From Candidatus Epulonipiscium sp. (GTDB taxonomy: Bacteria; Bacillota; Clostridia; Lachnospirales; Defluviitaleaceae): 57,715 nt of DNA. This document shows, piece by piece, positions 31,511 to 40,494 of this stretch (the first letter of the stretch is position 1; every line of letters starts with the position of its first letter). The DNA lies in assembly GCA_012519955.1 (NCBI GenBank), contig JAAYPH010000093.1, forward strand, positions 1 to 57,715, read 5' to 3'. The position numbers and the translations under genes are program-made. The notes below the pieces were generated by a model that worked only from the letters and a program-made list of their open reading frames with translations, searched no databases and was not told where the DNA came from.

Positions 31511-33388
31511 TCATCCTTCAATTATTGTTTTCTTTATTGTCTTTTGCATATTTTCAGCATCTAAATGATATTTTTTATATAATTCACTGCTGGTACCATG
31601 CTCTATAAATTGATCCGGAAAAGCAAATATTTTTACGGATACATCTTTAATATTATGCTCTGCTAGAATTTGCAGTACCTTGGAACCGAAGCCCCCAGTA
31701 ATCACATTGTCTTCCATAGTAAATATGAACTTGTGTTTATTGCAAACTTCAAGAATCATCTCTTCATCGATTGGCTTAATAAATCTTGGATTAATCAATG
31801 AAAGTTCAATACCTTCTTGTTTTAAATTTTCTACAATGGACTGAGCAAATTCCATCATTTTCCCTACAGCAAGGATGGCTCCGTCTTTTCCTTCACAAAC
31901 AACCTCGCTTTTCTTGTATTCAATAGGAGTTCTATCCGACTTCATTAAATTAAAGACTTTTCCTTTCGGGTAGCGAATTGCCACAGGTCCTTTCATCGTA
32001 AAGGCGAATTTCAACATTTCTTCTAATTCCAATTGATCGCAGGGTGCCATAATCGTCATATTAGGCATATGGGATAAAAAGGACAAATCAAATATTCCTT
32101 GATGGGTTTCCCCATCTTGCCCTACAATCCCTGCTCTGTCAATTGCAAAGACCATAGGCAGATTTTGAATACATACATCATGAATAATCTGATCATAGGC
32201 TCTTTGAAGAAATGAAGAGTAAACAGCAAAAACAGGATGAAATCCACTGGAAGCTAGTCCAGCAGCAAAAGTCACTGCATGCTGTTCTGCAATGCCTACA
32301 TCAAAAAATCTTTCCGGAAATTTCTGCTGAAAATTATTTAGACCGGTTCCATCAGGCATCGCCGCAGTAATCGCAACGATTTTATTATTTTCATTGGCTA
32401 AATTCACTATTGTATTTCCAAACACATCTGAATAGGTTGCTTCCCCTGATTCACTGAGTGCCTGTCCTGTTTTTACATCAAAAGGTCCAATCCCGTGATA
32501 TTGGCATGGAAGCTTTTCTGCATGAGGATACCCCTTCCCTTTAACGGTTTTTACGTGAAGCAAAATTGGCCCTTTCATCCTTTTTACCTTCTTAAGTACG
32601 GATACAAGGGATTTAATATCATGACCATTAATTGGGCCTACGTAAGTAAAGCCTAATTCTTCGAATAAGGTTCCGGGAACCAGTAAATATCGTATACTTT
32701 CTTTGGTTTTTTTCACTGTTCTTGCAACACTTTTTCCTATGCCAGGAATTTTCTTTAAAATTTGATCGATATCTTCTTTAACTTCAAGATATACGGGCTC
32801 CGTGCGAATACTGTTTAAATATTTAGAAAGGCCTCCAACATTGGGAGAAATAGACATTTGATTGTCATTTAATACAACTATCAAATTGGTATTAGACCTT
32901 CCTGCATTATTTAAGGCTTCAAATGCCATGCCCCCCGTTAAGGAACCATCTCCGATAACGGCAATGACAGAATAATCTTCTTTAGTTAAATCTCTTCCAG
33001 CAGCCATACCTAATGCTGCAGAAATGGAAGTAGAGCTGTGTCCCGTCTCAAATATATCATGGACACTTTCTTTTCTTTTAGGGAAACCGCTAATTCCTCC
33101 CATTTGTTTTAATGTGCAAAATTTATCTTTTCTGCCTGTGATAATTTTATGCACATAGCTTTGATGGCCAACATCCCAAATGATCTTATCCTGGGGAGAG
33201 TTAAAACAATAATGAAGTGCTAAAGTTAATTCTACCACTCCAAGATTAGAAGCCAAATGTCCCCCTGTTCTAGAAAGTGTATTAATTAAAAAATGTCTTA
33301 TTTCTCTAGCGACTATATTAAGTTGATCTATGCTTATTTTTTTTAATTTTTCAGGTGAATCAATACTATCGATGAATTGCTTCAACAT
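31511..33388 (-). CDS. dxs: 1-deoxy-D-xylulose-5-phosphate synthase
   Basis: A thiamine diphosphate enzyme joining pyruvate and glyceraldehyde 3-phosphate, the entry step of the MEP isoprenoid pathway. The 625 residues carry H44 in TGGHLASN, GHQSY (74-78), the ThDP/Mg motif GDGSLTGG with NDNQMSIS, and the transketolase middle domain with GIAEQHAVTFAAG. The start is ATG at plus 33386-33388. A TTG six codons earlier lacks support. With the polyprenyl synthase upstream it supplies isoprenoid chains. Confidence 0.96.
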   Translation of the reverse strand: MLKQFIDSIDSPEKLKKISIDQLNIVAREIRHFLINTLSRTGGHLASNLGVVELTLALHYCFNSPQDKIIWDVGHQSYVHKIITGRKDKFCTLKQMGGISGFPKRKESVHDIFETGHSSTSISAALGMAAGRDLTKEDYSVIAVIGDGSLTGGMAFEALNNAGRSNTNLIVVLNDNQMSISPNVGGLSKYLNSIRTEPVYLEVKEDIDQILKKIPGIGKSVARTVKKTKESIRYLLVPGTLFEELGFTYVGPINGHDIKSLVSVLKKVKRMKGPILLHVKTVKGKGYPHAEKLPCQYHGIGPFDVKTGQALSESGEATYSDVFGNTIVNLANENNKIVAITAAMPDGTGLNNFQQKFPERFFDVGIAEQHAVTFAAGLASSGFHPVFAVYSSFLQRAYDQIIHDVCIQNLPMVFAIDRAGIVGQDGETHQGIFDLSFLSHMPNMTIMAPCDQLELEEMLKFAFTMKGPVAIRYPKGKVFNLMKSDRTPIEYKKSEVVCEGKDGAILAVGKMMEFAQSIVENLKQEGIELSLINPRFIKPIDEEMILEVCNKHKFIFTMEDNVITGGFGSKVLQILAEHNIKDVSVKIFAFPDQFIEHGTSSELYKKYHLDAENMQKTIKKTIIEG

Positions 33389-33489
33389 GTTCCCTTCTTT
33401 CTTCAAGAGAGATTATTTCTATCCCATATTATTTTAACCTCTTACTATAGGTTATTTCAAGCATAGGATGATCATTAAGTAAGAATAAT

Positions 33490-33508
33490 GGGCGAACAAC
33501 GTTCGCCC
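33490..33508. repeat. REP-like palindrome downstream of the PAP2-like gene
   Basis: GGGCGAAC (33490-33497) and GTTCGCCC (33501-33508) form a perfect 8-pair stem with a three-base loop and a flanking CCTAC. It is much richer in G+C than its surroundings and lacks a T run, unlike the other terminators in the window. I found no second copy here. Confidence 0.55.
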
Positions 33509-33514
33509 CTACTA

Positions 33515-33958
33515 CTATACACAAATCAATGCAATTACTATGCCTAAAACTGCTCCCACCAGAACTTCAATAGGGGTATGACCTAAAAGTTCCTTGAGTC
33601 TTTCTTCGAAATGCAATTCATCATGTTCAATTTCTTCGATGATTTTATTTAAAACAGCCGCCTGTTTGCCAGCAGCTCTTCTAACTCCTGCTGCATCATA
33701 CATAACGATGAGTCCAATCACAAGACATGCTCCAAAGAAAGGCGAATCATATCCCATTTGTTCTCCTACAGCTACACACATGGACATGACAAAAGCAGAA
33801 TGAGAACTAGGCATTCCTCCTGAGCCTACCAATCTTGAAAAGTCCATTTTTCTACTTTGAATGAGTACTAAAATCATTTTAGACACCTGGGCAATAAACC
33901 ATGCTAAAATAGATGTTCTTAATATTTCGTTGCTAAATATAGATCCAACTGTATGCAA
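33515..33958 (-). CDS. Divergent PAP2 family membrane protein (YuiD type)
   Basis: A 147-residue membrane protein of the divergent PAP2 (acid phosphatase/haloperoxidase-related) family. The marker GGMPSSHSAFVMS corresponds to one phosphatase motif; the other canonical motifs of PAP2 enzymes are not obvious. Three to four hydrophobic segments (about 15-35, 55-95 and 125-147) surround it. The start is TTG, seven bases behind GAGGAGG. It lies between the polyprenyl synthase and dxs genes, suggesting, without proof, a role with polyprenyl phosphates. Confidence 0.85.
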   Translation of the reverse strand: MHTVGSIFSNEILRTSILAWFIAQVSKMILVLIQSRKMDFSRLVGSGGMPSSHSAFVMSMCVAVGEQMGYDSPFFGACLVIGLIVMYDAAGVRRAAGKQAAVLNKIIEEIEHDELHFEERLKELLGHTPIEVLVGAVLGIVIALICV

Positions 33959-33970
33959 TGCAAATCCTCC

Positions 33971-34855
33971 TCAATAAGTTCGAGACATTAAATATTCAGA
34001 CAGCCAGGATAAAAACTGCCCTTTCTCTTTAAAAATTTCTAATTGATGTGCAGCATCTCGAGAAAGTTGTTTGACATATTCTTTAGAATACTCTAATCCC
34101 TTTAAAGATACAAAGGTTGCCTTCCCGTTTTTTTCATCACTTTTAATTGGCTTACCTAACTCCTCCTGTGTACTGATCACATCCAGTATATCATCCTGAA
34201 CCTGAAATGCCATACCCAAACAATATCCAAACTCTTCTAATGCTTTAATTTCTGTGCTGCTTCCTTTTCCTAATATGGCCCCCACTTTTAAAGCAGCTTG
34301 AATAATTGCAGTGGTTTTATTTTTGTGTATATAATGAAGGATATCGATATCTACGGGTTTATGTTCAGAAATCAAATCAACAACTTGTCCGCCAATCATG
34401 CCTTTGATTCCTGCGGAAGATGCGATCACATCCATGGCCTCAACGGCTTCCCACGACTTTTGGCTTTTTATCGCATGAATCATTGTCTCAAAAGCCAAAT
34501 TGAGCAGCGCATCTCCAGCCAATACAGCCAAGCCTTCTCCATATACTTTATGATTGGTTAGTTTCCCTCTTCTATAATCATCATTATCCATTGCTGGAAG
34601 ATCATCATGAATTAAAGAATAGGTATGTATCATTTCTAAAGCACAGGCAAAGGGATAAATAATTTCTCCTACGCCTCCTACAGCCTCGAAAGCAGACAGC
34701 ATTAATACAGGTCTAAGTCTTTTTCCCCCTGAAAAGGAACTGTATCGCATGGCATCATAAATCACTTCTGCATATCCGTGAGGCTGAGGTATAAATTCAT
34801 CTAAATATTTATTAATAATCTCTACTTTATTGTCCAATTCCTTTTTAAAGTTCAT
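33971..34855 (-). CDS. ispA: Polyprenyl (farnesyl/geranyl) diphosphate synthase
   Basis: It condenses isopentenyl diphosphate with allylic diphosphates. The 294 residues carry the first aspartate-rich motif DDLPAMDNDD with the following RRGK, and the second QVQDDILDV. The two-residue insertion in the first motif and the length fit bacterial short-chain (C15-type) synthases. Tandem ATGs occur at plus 34856-34858 and 34853-34855; the second is better spaced from GAGGAG. It overlaps xseB by about ten bases. Confidence 0.92.
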   Translation of the reverse strand: MNFKKELDNKVEIINKYLDEFIPQPHGYAEVIYDAMRYSSFSGGKRLRPVLMLSAFEAVGGVGEIIYPFACALEMIHTYSLIHDDLPAMDNDDYRRGKLTNHKVYGEGLAVLAGDALLNLAFETMIHAIKSQKSWEAVEAMDVIASSAGIKGMIGGQVVDLISEHKPVDIDILHYIHKNKTTAIIQAALKVGAILGKGSSTEIKALEEFGYCLGMAFQVQDDILDVISTQEELGKPIKSDEKNGKATFVSLKGLEYSKEYVKQLSRDAAHQLEIFKEKGQFLSWLSEYLMSRTY

Positions 34856-35096
34856 CATTATTCTCCTCTATAAAGAAGGGCTTTTCTATAAATTTACCTT
34901 CGGCATTTTTTTGCAGCATGATCACTTGTTTTTCGGCTTCTTCCAGTTCTTTAGAACAAAAAGAAGACAATTCGATTCCTTCTTTATAATAGTTCAAAGA
35001 TTCTTCCAAAGAAATATCTCCATTTTCTAATATATCAACCAATTCTTCCAATCGCTCCAGACTTTCTTCAAAAGTTAAACGTTTTTTCCTAGGCAT
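34845..35096 (-). CDS. xseB: Exodeoxyribonuclease VII small subunit
   Basis: The small subunit of exonuclease VII, which degrades single-stranded DNA. With the ATG at plus 35094-35096, seven bases behind GGAG, it is 83 residues, the usual size. An earlier in-frame start would add 18 atypical residues. The core LTFEESLERLEELVDILENGDISLEESL is the family signature, here in a helical protein. It overlaps xseA by eight bases and the polyprenyl synthase by about ten. Confidence 0.94.
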   Translation of the reverse strand: MPRKKRLTFEESLERLEELVDILENGDISLEESLNYYKEGIELSSFCSKELEEAEKQVIMLQKNAEGKFIEKPFFIEENNDEL

Positions 35097-36315
35097 TGTC
35101 TTTCTCCACTTCCTTCCGTGCCTCTTCAACCCATGCCGTAATGACTCCATCCTTCATACGAATATTGATATGATCGTTTGTCTTTACATCATCAATAGAA
35201 GAAATCGTTTGTCCATGATCATCCATTACAATCGAATATCCCCGAGTTAACGTATTTAACGGAGACAAAGTTTCCAGAGTATTTATTTTATGTATAAGAT
35301 GAGTTTTATAATTTCTTAATTGATCATTGATGTGTTTATGAAGATTTTTCTCTAAATAATCTAATTCTTGCTGCCTACGATAAACTAATTCTAAAGGCTT
35401 TTTAAATATTACACGATTTTGAATCCCAACAAGTCTGTTGTTATAAAAAGAAATTCGTTTATCTATTAATTGATTCAGAGTTCTTAAGATATTGGAAACT
35501 TTTGAGATATATTCATTTCTTGATGGAACAGCTAATTCTGCAGCCGCTGACGGGGTTGGGGCTCTAAGATCGGATACAAAATCCGCAATTGTAAAATCAG
35601 TTTCATGCCCAACTGCAGAAATGACAGGTATCTTAGACGCATAAATAGCCCTTGCTACCATTTCTTCATTAAAAGCCCAAAGGTCTTCAATAGATCCTCC
35701 ACCTCTTCCGACTATTAATACGTCAGCTTGTCCCCATTCATTCAACGCATGAATTGCTTCTGCTATGCTTTTTGGAGCGTCTTCCCCTTGTACCAGAGCA
35801 GGATAAAGAGCTAACTCAATATTTGGATTTCTTCTTTTAGAGACTTGAATAATATCTTTAATAGCTGCACCAGTCGGAGATGTAACAATGCCAATGCATT
35901 TTGGGAAAGGAGGAATCGGCTTTTTATTTTCTTGACGAAACAAGCCTTCTGCTTCCAAATCTCTTTTAAGTCTCTCAAAGGCTTCATAAAGAACGCCTAT
36001 GCCTGCTCTTTCCATTTTATTGACATAAATTTGATATTGGCCGCTTTTCTCATATACGGAAACTGCTCCTTGAATCATTACATGCATACCATTTTTAGGC
36101 TCAAAGTTAAGAGCATAAACACTGCTTCTGAACATTATACATGAAATCGCACTATTTTGATCCTTTAGTGTAAAATATAAATGTCCTGAAGTATGCTTTC
36201 TAAAATTTGAGATTTCTCCTTGTACCCAAATACTATTTAGGATATAGTCCATATCTATTAATGCTTTAATATACTTGTTAATATCAGATACGGAAAAAAT
36301 TTTATTATTCTTCAT
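35089..36315 (-). CDS. xseA: Exodeoxyribonuclease VII large subunit
   Basis: The catalytic subunit of exonuclease VII. In 408 residues an N-terminal OB fold (about 1-100, with WVQGEISNFRKHTSGHLYFTLKD) is followed by the nuclease domain with GIVTSPTGAAIKDI, RGGGSIEDLWAFN and AVGHETDFTIADFVSDLRAPTPSAAAE, then a long helical region. The ATG at plus 36313-36315 is preferred to an in-frame TTG two codons earlier. It overlaps the nusB end by 11 bases. Confidence 0.95.
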   Translation of the reverse strand: MKNNKIFSVSDINKYIKALIDMDYILNSIWVQGEISNFRKHTSGHLYFTLKDQNSAISCIMFRSSVYALNFEPKNGMHVMIQGAVSVYEKSGQYQIYVNKMERAGIGVLYEAFERLKRDLEAEGLFRQENKKPIPPFPKCIGIVTSPTGAAIKDIIQVSKRRNPNIELALYPALVQGEDAPKSIAEAIHALNEWGQADVLIVGRGGGSIEDLWAFNEEMVARAIYASKIPVISAVGHETDFTIADFVSDLRAPTPSAAAELAVPSRNEYISKVSNILRTLNQLIDKRISFYNNRLVGIQNRVIFKKPLELVYRRQQELDYLEKNLHKHINDQLRNYKTHLIHKINTLETLSPLNTLTRGYSIVMDDHGQTISSIDDVKTNDHINIRMKDGVITAWVEEARKEVEKDNA

Positions 36316-36730
36316 AGGCAACAGCTTCCACTGAAGAAGAAATCTTTCCTAATACCCCATTAATAAAAGCAGGGGCTTCATCACTGCTGAATTTTTTTGC
36401 TAATTCAATGGCCTCATTGATGGCTACACTTTTGGGAATATCGTCCCTATAATACATTTCATAAACAGCAACCCTAAGTATAGCTAAATCAACCTTAGAC
36501 ATTCTTTCAATTTTCCATCCCTTTGTGTAGTGGGATAATAATTCATCAATCTTCTCCATATGAACTGAAATGCCCTTAAGCTCTTCTAAAATATAATTTC
36601 TATCTTCTTCTTTTATATGGGAATGCTGTTCAAAATATAGATCTATTCTTTCTTGCTCCTCGTCAGGCTGAGCAAACTCTTTTTGAAACAATAAAGTAAA
36701 AATATGTTCTCTCACTCTACGGCGGCTCAT
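36305..36730 (-). CDS. nusB: Transcription antitermination factor NusB
   Basis: It binds boxA RNA with S10 in rRNA antitermination. The 141-residue helical protein begins SRRRVREHIFTLLFQKEFAQ and has KVDLAILRVAVYEMYYRDDIP and VAINEAIELAKKFSSDEAPAFINGVLG, all family signatures. The ATG follows GAGGAAC. It lies after asp23 and a terminator-like hairpin, the usual asp23-nusB-xseA order of Firmicutes. Confidence 0.96.
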   Translation of the reverse strand: MSRRRVREHIFTLLFQKEFAQPDEEQERIDLYFEQHSHIKEEDRNYILEELKGISVHMEKIDELLSHYTKGWKIERMSKVDLAILRVAVYEMYYRDDIPKSVAINEAIELAKKFSSDEAPAFINGVLGKISSSVEAVAYEE

Positions 36731-36771
36731 TTTGTTCCTCCTCGAAGTTATTTATATAATTCTCTACACTT

Positions 36772-36811
36772 AAATTAACCCTTAAATATAACTATATTTA
36801 AGGGTTAATTT
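36772..36811 (-). terminator. Terminator-like hairpin between asp23 and nusB
   Basis: A perfect 18-pair A+T-rich stem (36772-36789 with 36794-36811) and a four-base loop lie 10 bases after the asp23 stop. On minus the T run is weak (TTT), so partial read-through into nusB is expected. Confidence 0.6.
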
Positions 36812-36820
36812 TTCCATTTC

Positions 36821-37234
36821 CTATTCAAAAAATTCTTTTTCTTTATCTGGATTGCCAGATTTATTTTTTTCAAAATGAACACCTGTAATATTAAGATTGA
36901 TTTCTATGACGGAAAGTCCAGTCATTGTTTCAACAGCATTCTTAACTTTTTTCTGAACATTTGCAGCAACCTCAGGAATCTTAAACCCAAATTTAATTAC
37001 AAGAGATAAGTCAATGGATACTTCACTTTCTCCAACTTCTACCTTAACGCCTTTTGACAGGTTCTTTTTTCCTAAAACTTCTGCAATGCCTCCGGCAAAG
37101 TTACCTGACATTCCGGCAATTCCTTCCACTTCCGTTGCAGCTAATCCAGCAATAATTGCAATAACTTCATCTGCAATCTGAATTTGACCAACTTGATTTA
37201 TATCATTCATCGAATAAGTACTTTTCTCGTCCAT
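36821..37234 (-). CDS. Asp23/Gls24 family protein (YqhY type)
   Basis: The second Asp23-domain protein of the window, with 137 residues. It shares the layout of the one at 3125-3481: VGQIQIADEVIAIIAGLAATEVEGIAGMSG, then SKGVKVEVGESEVSIDLSLVIKFG and VIEINLNITGVHFEK. The gene is the YqhY counterpart, linked in Bacillus to acetyl-CoA carboxylase control. No accB or accC lies in this window, unlike in many Firmicutes. A good sigma-A promoter stands upstream. Confidence 0.9.
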   Translation of the reverse strand: MDEKSTYSMNDINQVGQIQIADEVIAIIAGLAATEVEGIAGMSGNFAGGIAEVLGKKNLSKGVKVEVGESEVSIDLSLVIKFGFKIPEVAANVQKKVKNAVETMTGLSVIEINLNITGVHFEKNKSGNPDKEKEFFE

Positions 37235-37293
37235 TTCGATTCCTCCTACGCAAAAGTAGATTAAAATTCAAATGGTGAATTTTTCTTAAATCC

Positions 37294-37321
37294 ATTATAG
37301 CAGATTTATCTACATTTGCAA
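37294..37321 (-). promoter_or_regulatory. Sigma-A promoter of asp23-nusB-xseA unit
   Basis: On minus, TTGCAA (plus 37316-37321), a 16-base spacer and TATAAT (plus 37294-37299) stand about 60 bases upstream of asp23. An imperfect inverted repeat (37250-37261 with 37308-37319) flanks the -10 and overlaps the -35. Confidence 0.72.
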
Positions 37322-37334
37322 ATTAGTTTTATTG

Positions 37335-38030
37335 TTATTTTAGCGGAATAATTTGAATTTTATCCACTTCAAATCCTGTGGCACTACGAACGATTTTTTC
37401 AATTTGAGCAAGTTCCTGTTCTGTTAATTTTTCTTTATTAACTACTACATCCACACCATTGTCATTAATTCTTACATATACTTCTTTAAATCCTTTTGCT
37501 TCTATCATAGCTTCTGTAGCTGATTCTTTTTCTATACGTTTTTGAAGGTTTAACATTTCTTCTGCTGCTTTGGATTTTTTATCTTTTTCTAAATCTTTAT
37601 TGTTTAATAATTGCGTTAAGATTTCTTTTTCTTGAGCTCTTGCTTGCTCTCTATCCAATTTAGCCTGTGCAAAATAAGGTGTGTCAGTACTGCTATTTAC
37701 AAATACTGCAGCTCCCGGATCCTCGCTATCTGCCACTTCTTCTCCATCAGCCACTTCAAGACTTGCTTCTTCGGGATCTTCTAATGCTAATAATTCAGGA
37801 TCATTTGTTAGAGCTTCTCCAATAATACCTTCAGAAGAATCTTCTGTTGTTTCCATTGTTTCCAAAATCATAGCATCATCGGGAATGGTTGATGATACAT
37901 CTATTTCCTCATCATAAACAATTTCTGCATCCTTCATGCGGCTGCTGTCTGTGTAGTTGAGATACCCTGCAATTGCAATCATAGCCACTAAAGCTGTCAC
38001 AATAATTTGATTTCTTTTAAATACAAACAT
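37335..38030 (-). CDS. spoIIIAH: Stage III sporulation protein AH
   Basis: The mother-cell half of the channel joining mother cell and forespore; it pairs with forespore SpoIIQ. It has 231 residues: one N-terminal membrane helix (about 9-24), an acidic low-complexity region (about 35-115), and a C-terminal YscJ/FliF-like ring-building domain with LDREQARAQEKEILTQLL and GVDVVVNKEKLTEQELAQIEK. It is the last gene of the operon. No SpoIIQ gene is in the window. Confidence 0.95.
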   Translation of the reverse strand: MFVFKRNQIIVTALVAMIAIAGYLNYTDSSRMKDAEIVYDEEIDVSSTIPDDAMILETMETTEDSSEGIIGEALTNDPELLALEDPEEASLEVADGEEVADSEDPGAAVFVNSSTDTPYFAQAKLDREQARAQEKEILTQLLNNKDLEKDKKSKAAEEMLNLQKRIEKESATEAMIEAKGFKEVYVRINDNGVDVVVNKEKLTEQELAQIEKIVRSATGFEVDKIQIIPLK

Positions 38031-38042
38031 ATTTAGTCCCCC

Positions 38043-38660
38043 TTATTTATTATTCATTTTAAATACCTGTACTTTATGTGCAGGAACACCCAATAAGGTT
38101 TCAGAAGCAGCAGTTAATTGCTGCTTGATCCTCGGATCGTCACCCCCCTCAGCTAAAATTAAAATCCCTTGTATTTCTGGTTCTTTTTCCTTTAATACAA
38201 TAGGCTGGGCGCTTCCTGACCCTGTATTTTGCATCACAATTTTGTTTTGTATATCTTCACTTTTTATTTCCCTTCGACCTCCTTGATGATCTTCTTCATT
38301 GGTTGTGGAATAAGAAGAATTAACATCTTCTGCAATATGTACTTCTTTCCCATATGCAATAGTGATCATTACTTGAACTTTACCTACTCCTTCCATCTTA
38401 GAAAAAATTTTTTCTACCCTTTCTTCCATGATTTCTTCATAGGATTTGCTGCTTTCAATGGATATACTCTCCTCATTAATGATCCTGCTCGTATTACTGG
38501 ATTTGTTCTGCATAATTGATAAGGATTTTGGAATATCCGTAAAGACCGTATTCCCTAAAACAATAAATAAGATTCCCATCCCTATTACAAATAGGATATT
38601 GGAGATCATTTTTTTATTCTCTTTATGTAAGGATTTTAGCCACTCTCTAAATTTTTCCAT
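38043..38660 (-). CDS. spoIIIAG: Stage III sporulation protein AG
   Basis: A ring-forming component of the SpoIIIA-SpoIIQ complex. The 205 residues have one membrane helix (about 20-38), a variable region, and a ring-building motif domain with VEKIFSKMEGVGKVQVMITIAYG and EIQGILILAEGGDDPRIKQQL. The gap to spoIIIAH is 12 bases. The length and pattern match clostridial homologues. Confidence 0.95.
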   Translation of the reverse strand: MEKFREWLKSLHKENKKMISNILFVIGMGILFIVLGNTVFTDIPKSLSIMQNKSSNTSRIINEESISIESSKSYEEIMEERVEKIFSKMEGVGKVQVMITIAYGKEVHIAEDVNSSYSTTNEEDHQGGRREIKSEDIQNKIVMQNTGSGSAQPIVLKEKEPEIQGILILAEGGDDPRIKQQLTAASETLLGVPAHKVQVFKMNNK

Positions 38661-38675
38661 ATGTTTTCACCTCTG

Positions 38676-39305
38676 CTATTTCTTTTGTACAGTAATATTT
38701 ATATTATCACCGGACAAATTATAGAAGTTAATTAATAATTTTTTTATATTTTTTTCCAGTTCATCTTCTTCATGACCTTCTACTTTATTTTGTTTTTTAC
38801 TATGGGCAGTATTAATTTCTACCGGTTTTATGGGTACAATTGCAGTAATTTTTGAATCAGGTTCTTTATTTTTAATAATCGTTAAATTTACCCCTTGAAT
38901 AACTCCATAGTCTTTATTAGTCTTATCTTCATTCACATAGGTTTCAACATGGCTTACACTGACATTGGTATTGTTTTCAATCAATTTTTTTATTTGTTCC
39001 CCAAGATTTGATTTATATGTATCTAAAATAAGCTCCTCCTGCTTCAGTTCAAGAACGCTGCTTTGCCTTACAATACTTTGACGTTCCATTTCTAGTTGAT
39101 TGATCTCTATAAAGTTTTTAAATGTATCCTTATTGTCAAAAAAAATAGAGGTAATTGGTCTAATGAGTATAAGCATTAAAACAAATCCCAGGATCATATG
39201 AATATATTTTCTAAAATGGCTTTCGGGCATTAACATCTCTATAAGAGCTGAAAAGATAACAAAAAGTGCTATGTTCCTTATCCATTCTCCAAACAATGCT
39301 ATCAT
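38676..39305 (-). CDS. spoIIIAF: Stage III sporulation protein AF
   Basis: A 209-residue membrane protein of the SpoIIIA complex. Two N-terminal membrane segments (about 8-25 and 33-53) with WIRNIALFVIFSALIEMLMPES are followed by a soluble domain with ILDTYKSNLGEQIKKLIE, resembling the ring-building fold of AG and AH. It lies 15 bases before spoIIIAG. Confidence 0.93.
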   Translation of the reverse strand: MIALFGEWIRNIALFVIFSALIEMLMPESHFRKYIHMILGFVLMLILIRPITSIFFDNKDTFKNFIEINQLEMERQSIVRQSSVLELKQEELILDTYKSNLGEQIKKLIENNTNVSVSHVETYVNEDKTNKDYGVIQGVNLTIIKNKEPDSKITAIVPIKPVEINTAHSKKQNKVEGHEEDELEKNIKKLLINFYNLSGDNINITVQKK

Positions 39306-39313
39306 CCAACCAC

Positions 39314-40483
39314 CTACCTCATCATCGCAACCATACTCCCTACGCCGACTAATATGGCTATTGTAATAATAAATAAAATATTAACGGTTATAACGCATGT
39401 AAATAACCTTTTACAGGCTTCTCCCATATCAGAAATACAATTAACAATTCTTTTATCCGATATGGGCTCTATCAGAGCAGCTACGATTTTATAAATGAAT
39501 AGAAAAACAAGTATTTTTATCACTGGTATGATGCAGTAAATACATAACAGGATTATAGCGCCTACCCCGATAGCGTTTTTTATAAGAAGTGAACAATTCA
39601 TTACGACATCTACAGCGCCGCTCAAAGCTTCTCCGACAACGGGTACAAATGTACTTACCGCAGATTTGGCAACATTATTGATGATTCCATCTAAAGCTGG
39701 TGAAGTAAGACCGTGTAGGCCCATTATACCGACAAACAATGCGGCTATCCCTTTAAGAATCCAATCTGTGATTTGCTCAAAAAGCTCCATCATCTTTTTT
39801 AAGACTTCTTTCCCTGAAAGTGAATTCACAACGCCTAATACAGCCATTAAGAAAATAATAGGAAGGATAATACTTTTTACGAACATTGCAATGGTTTGGA
39901 TAGAAAATAGAATAATAGGCTCAAAAATGGTTCCAGAGGATACAGCTCCCGATGTCATCATTAAAGTAAGCAGTAAGGGCAGTACGGACTGCATAATTAA
40001 AACCATATTTTCAATAGCAGATTGCGCAACTTGCATTGCAATTTGAAATGACTGCAAAAGAAGAATAATTAAAACGATATAACAAACATAAAACCCTATT
40101 TGAGAAGTGGATTTGTTCTGAAAAGATTCTGTTATATTACTTAATAAAGCACATAGTACAGAGATAATAAGGAGCTTTCCGATCAGACTCATATATCCCC
40201 TGATCTCACGAAAAAAAAGCTCAATTATCTCCTCTATTATACTAAATATTGAAAAATTTGTCTCTCCTCTAATGATTTTTTCTACAATCTCTTTAAAATT
40301 AAATCCATCGAGATATGAATTGTCCGTTTGATTCTTGATTCGATTAACAACACGCTCAATGGATGAAAAATCAACAGTATCCAATTGCTTCGTCCAGATT
40401 TCTTCAACTGGTTTTGCGTAAATAAGTTGGGGTATCATTAACCAAAATAATAAGATTATAATAATCCTTTGTAATATTTTCAT
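39314..40483 (-). CDS. spoIIIAE: Stage III sporulation protein AE
   Basis: A 389-residue polytopic membrane protein. It has an N-terminal signal-like segment (about 3-22) and six or more hydrophobic segments; in Bacillus it is thought to be part of the export core. Conserved stretches include VLPLLLTLMMTSGAVSSGTIFEP, VVNSLSGKEVLKKMMELFEQ and ALIEPISDKRIVNCISDMGE. The ATG at plus 40481-40483 is eight bases behind GGGG and preferred to a GTG two codons earlier. Gaps on both sides are under 15 bases. Confidence 0.94.
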   Translation of the reverse strand: MKILQRIIIILLFWLMIPQLIYAKPVEEIWTKQLDTVDFSSIERVVNRIKNQTDNSYLDGFNFKEIVEKIIRGETNFSIFSIIEEIIELFFREIRGYMSLIGKLLIISVLCALLSNITESFQNKSTSQIGFYVCYIVLIILLLQSFQIAMQVAQSAIENMVLIMQSVLPLLLTLMMTSGAVSSGTIFEPIILFSIQTIAMFVKSIILPIIFLMAVLGVVNSLSGKEVLKKMMELFEQITDWILKGIAALFVGIMGLHGLTSPALDGIINNVAKSAVSTFVPVVGEALSGAVDVVMNCSLLIKNAIGVGAIILLCIYCIIPVIKILVFLFIYKIVAALIEPISDKRIVNCISDMGEACKRLFTCVITVNILFIITIAILVGVGSMVAMMR

Positions 40484-40494
40484 AGACACAACCC

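Noticed and set aside
33389-33514. A riboswitch or promoter upstream of dxs
   Set aside because: The stretch holds only the short G+C palindrome; I could see no riboswitch core or convincing -35/-10 pair, so dxs is probably read from the upstream polyprenyl synthase unit.
39666-40046. 126-codon plus reading frame
   Set aside because: It is fully antisense to spoIIIAE, has no family likeness or ribosome site, and uses the mirror of membrane-helix codons.
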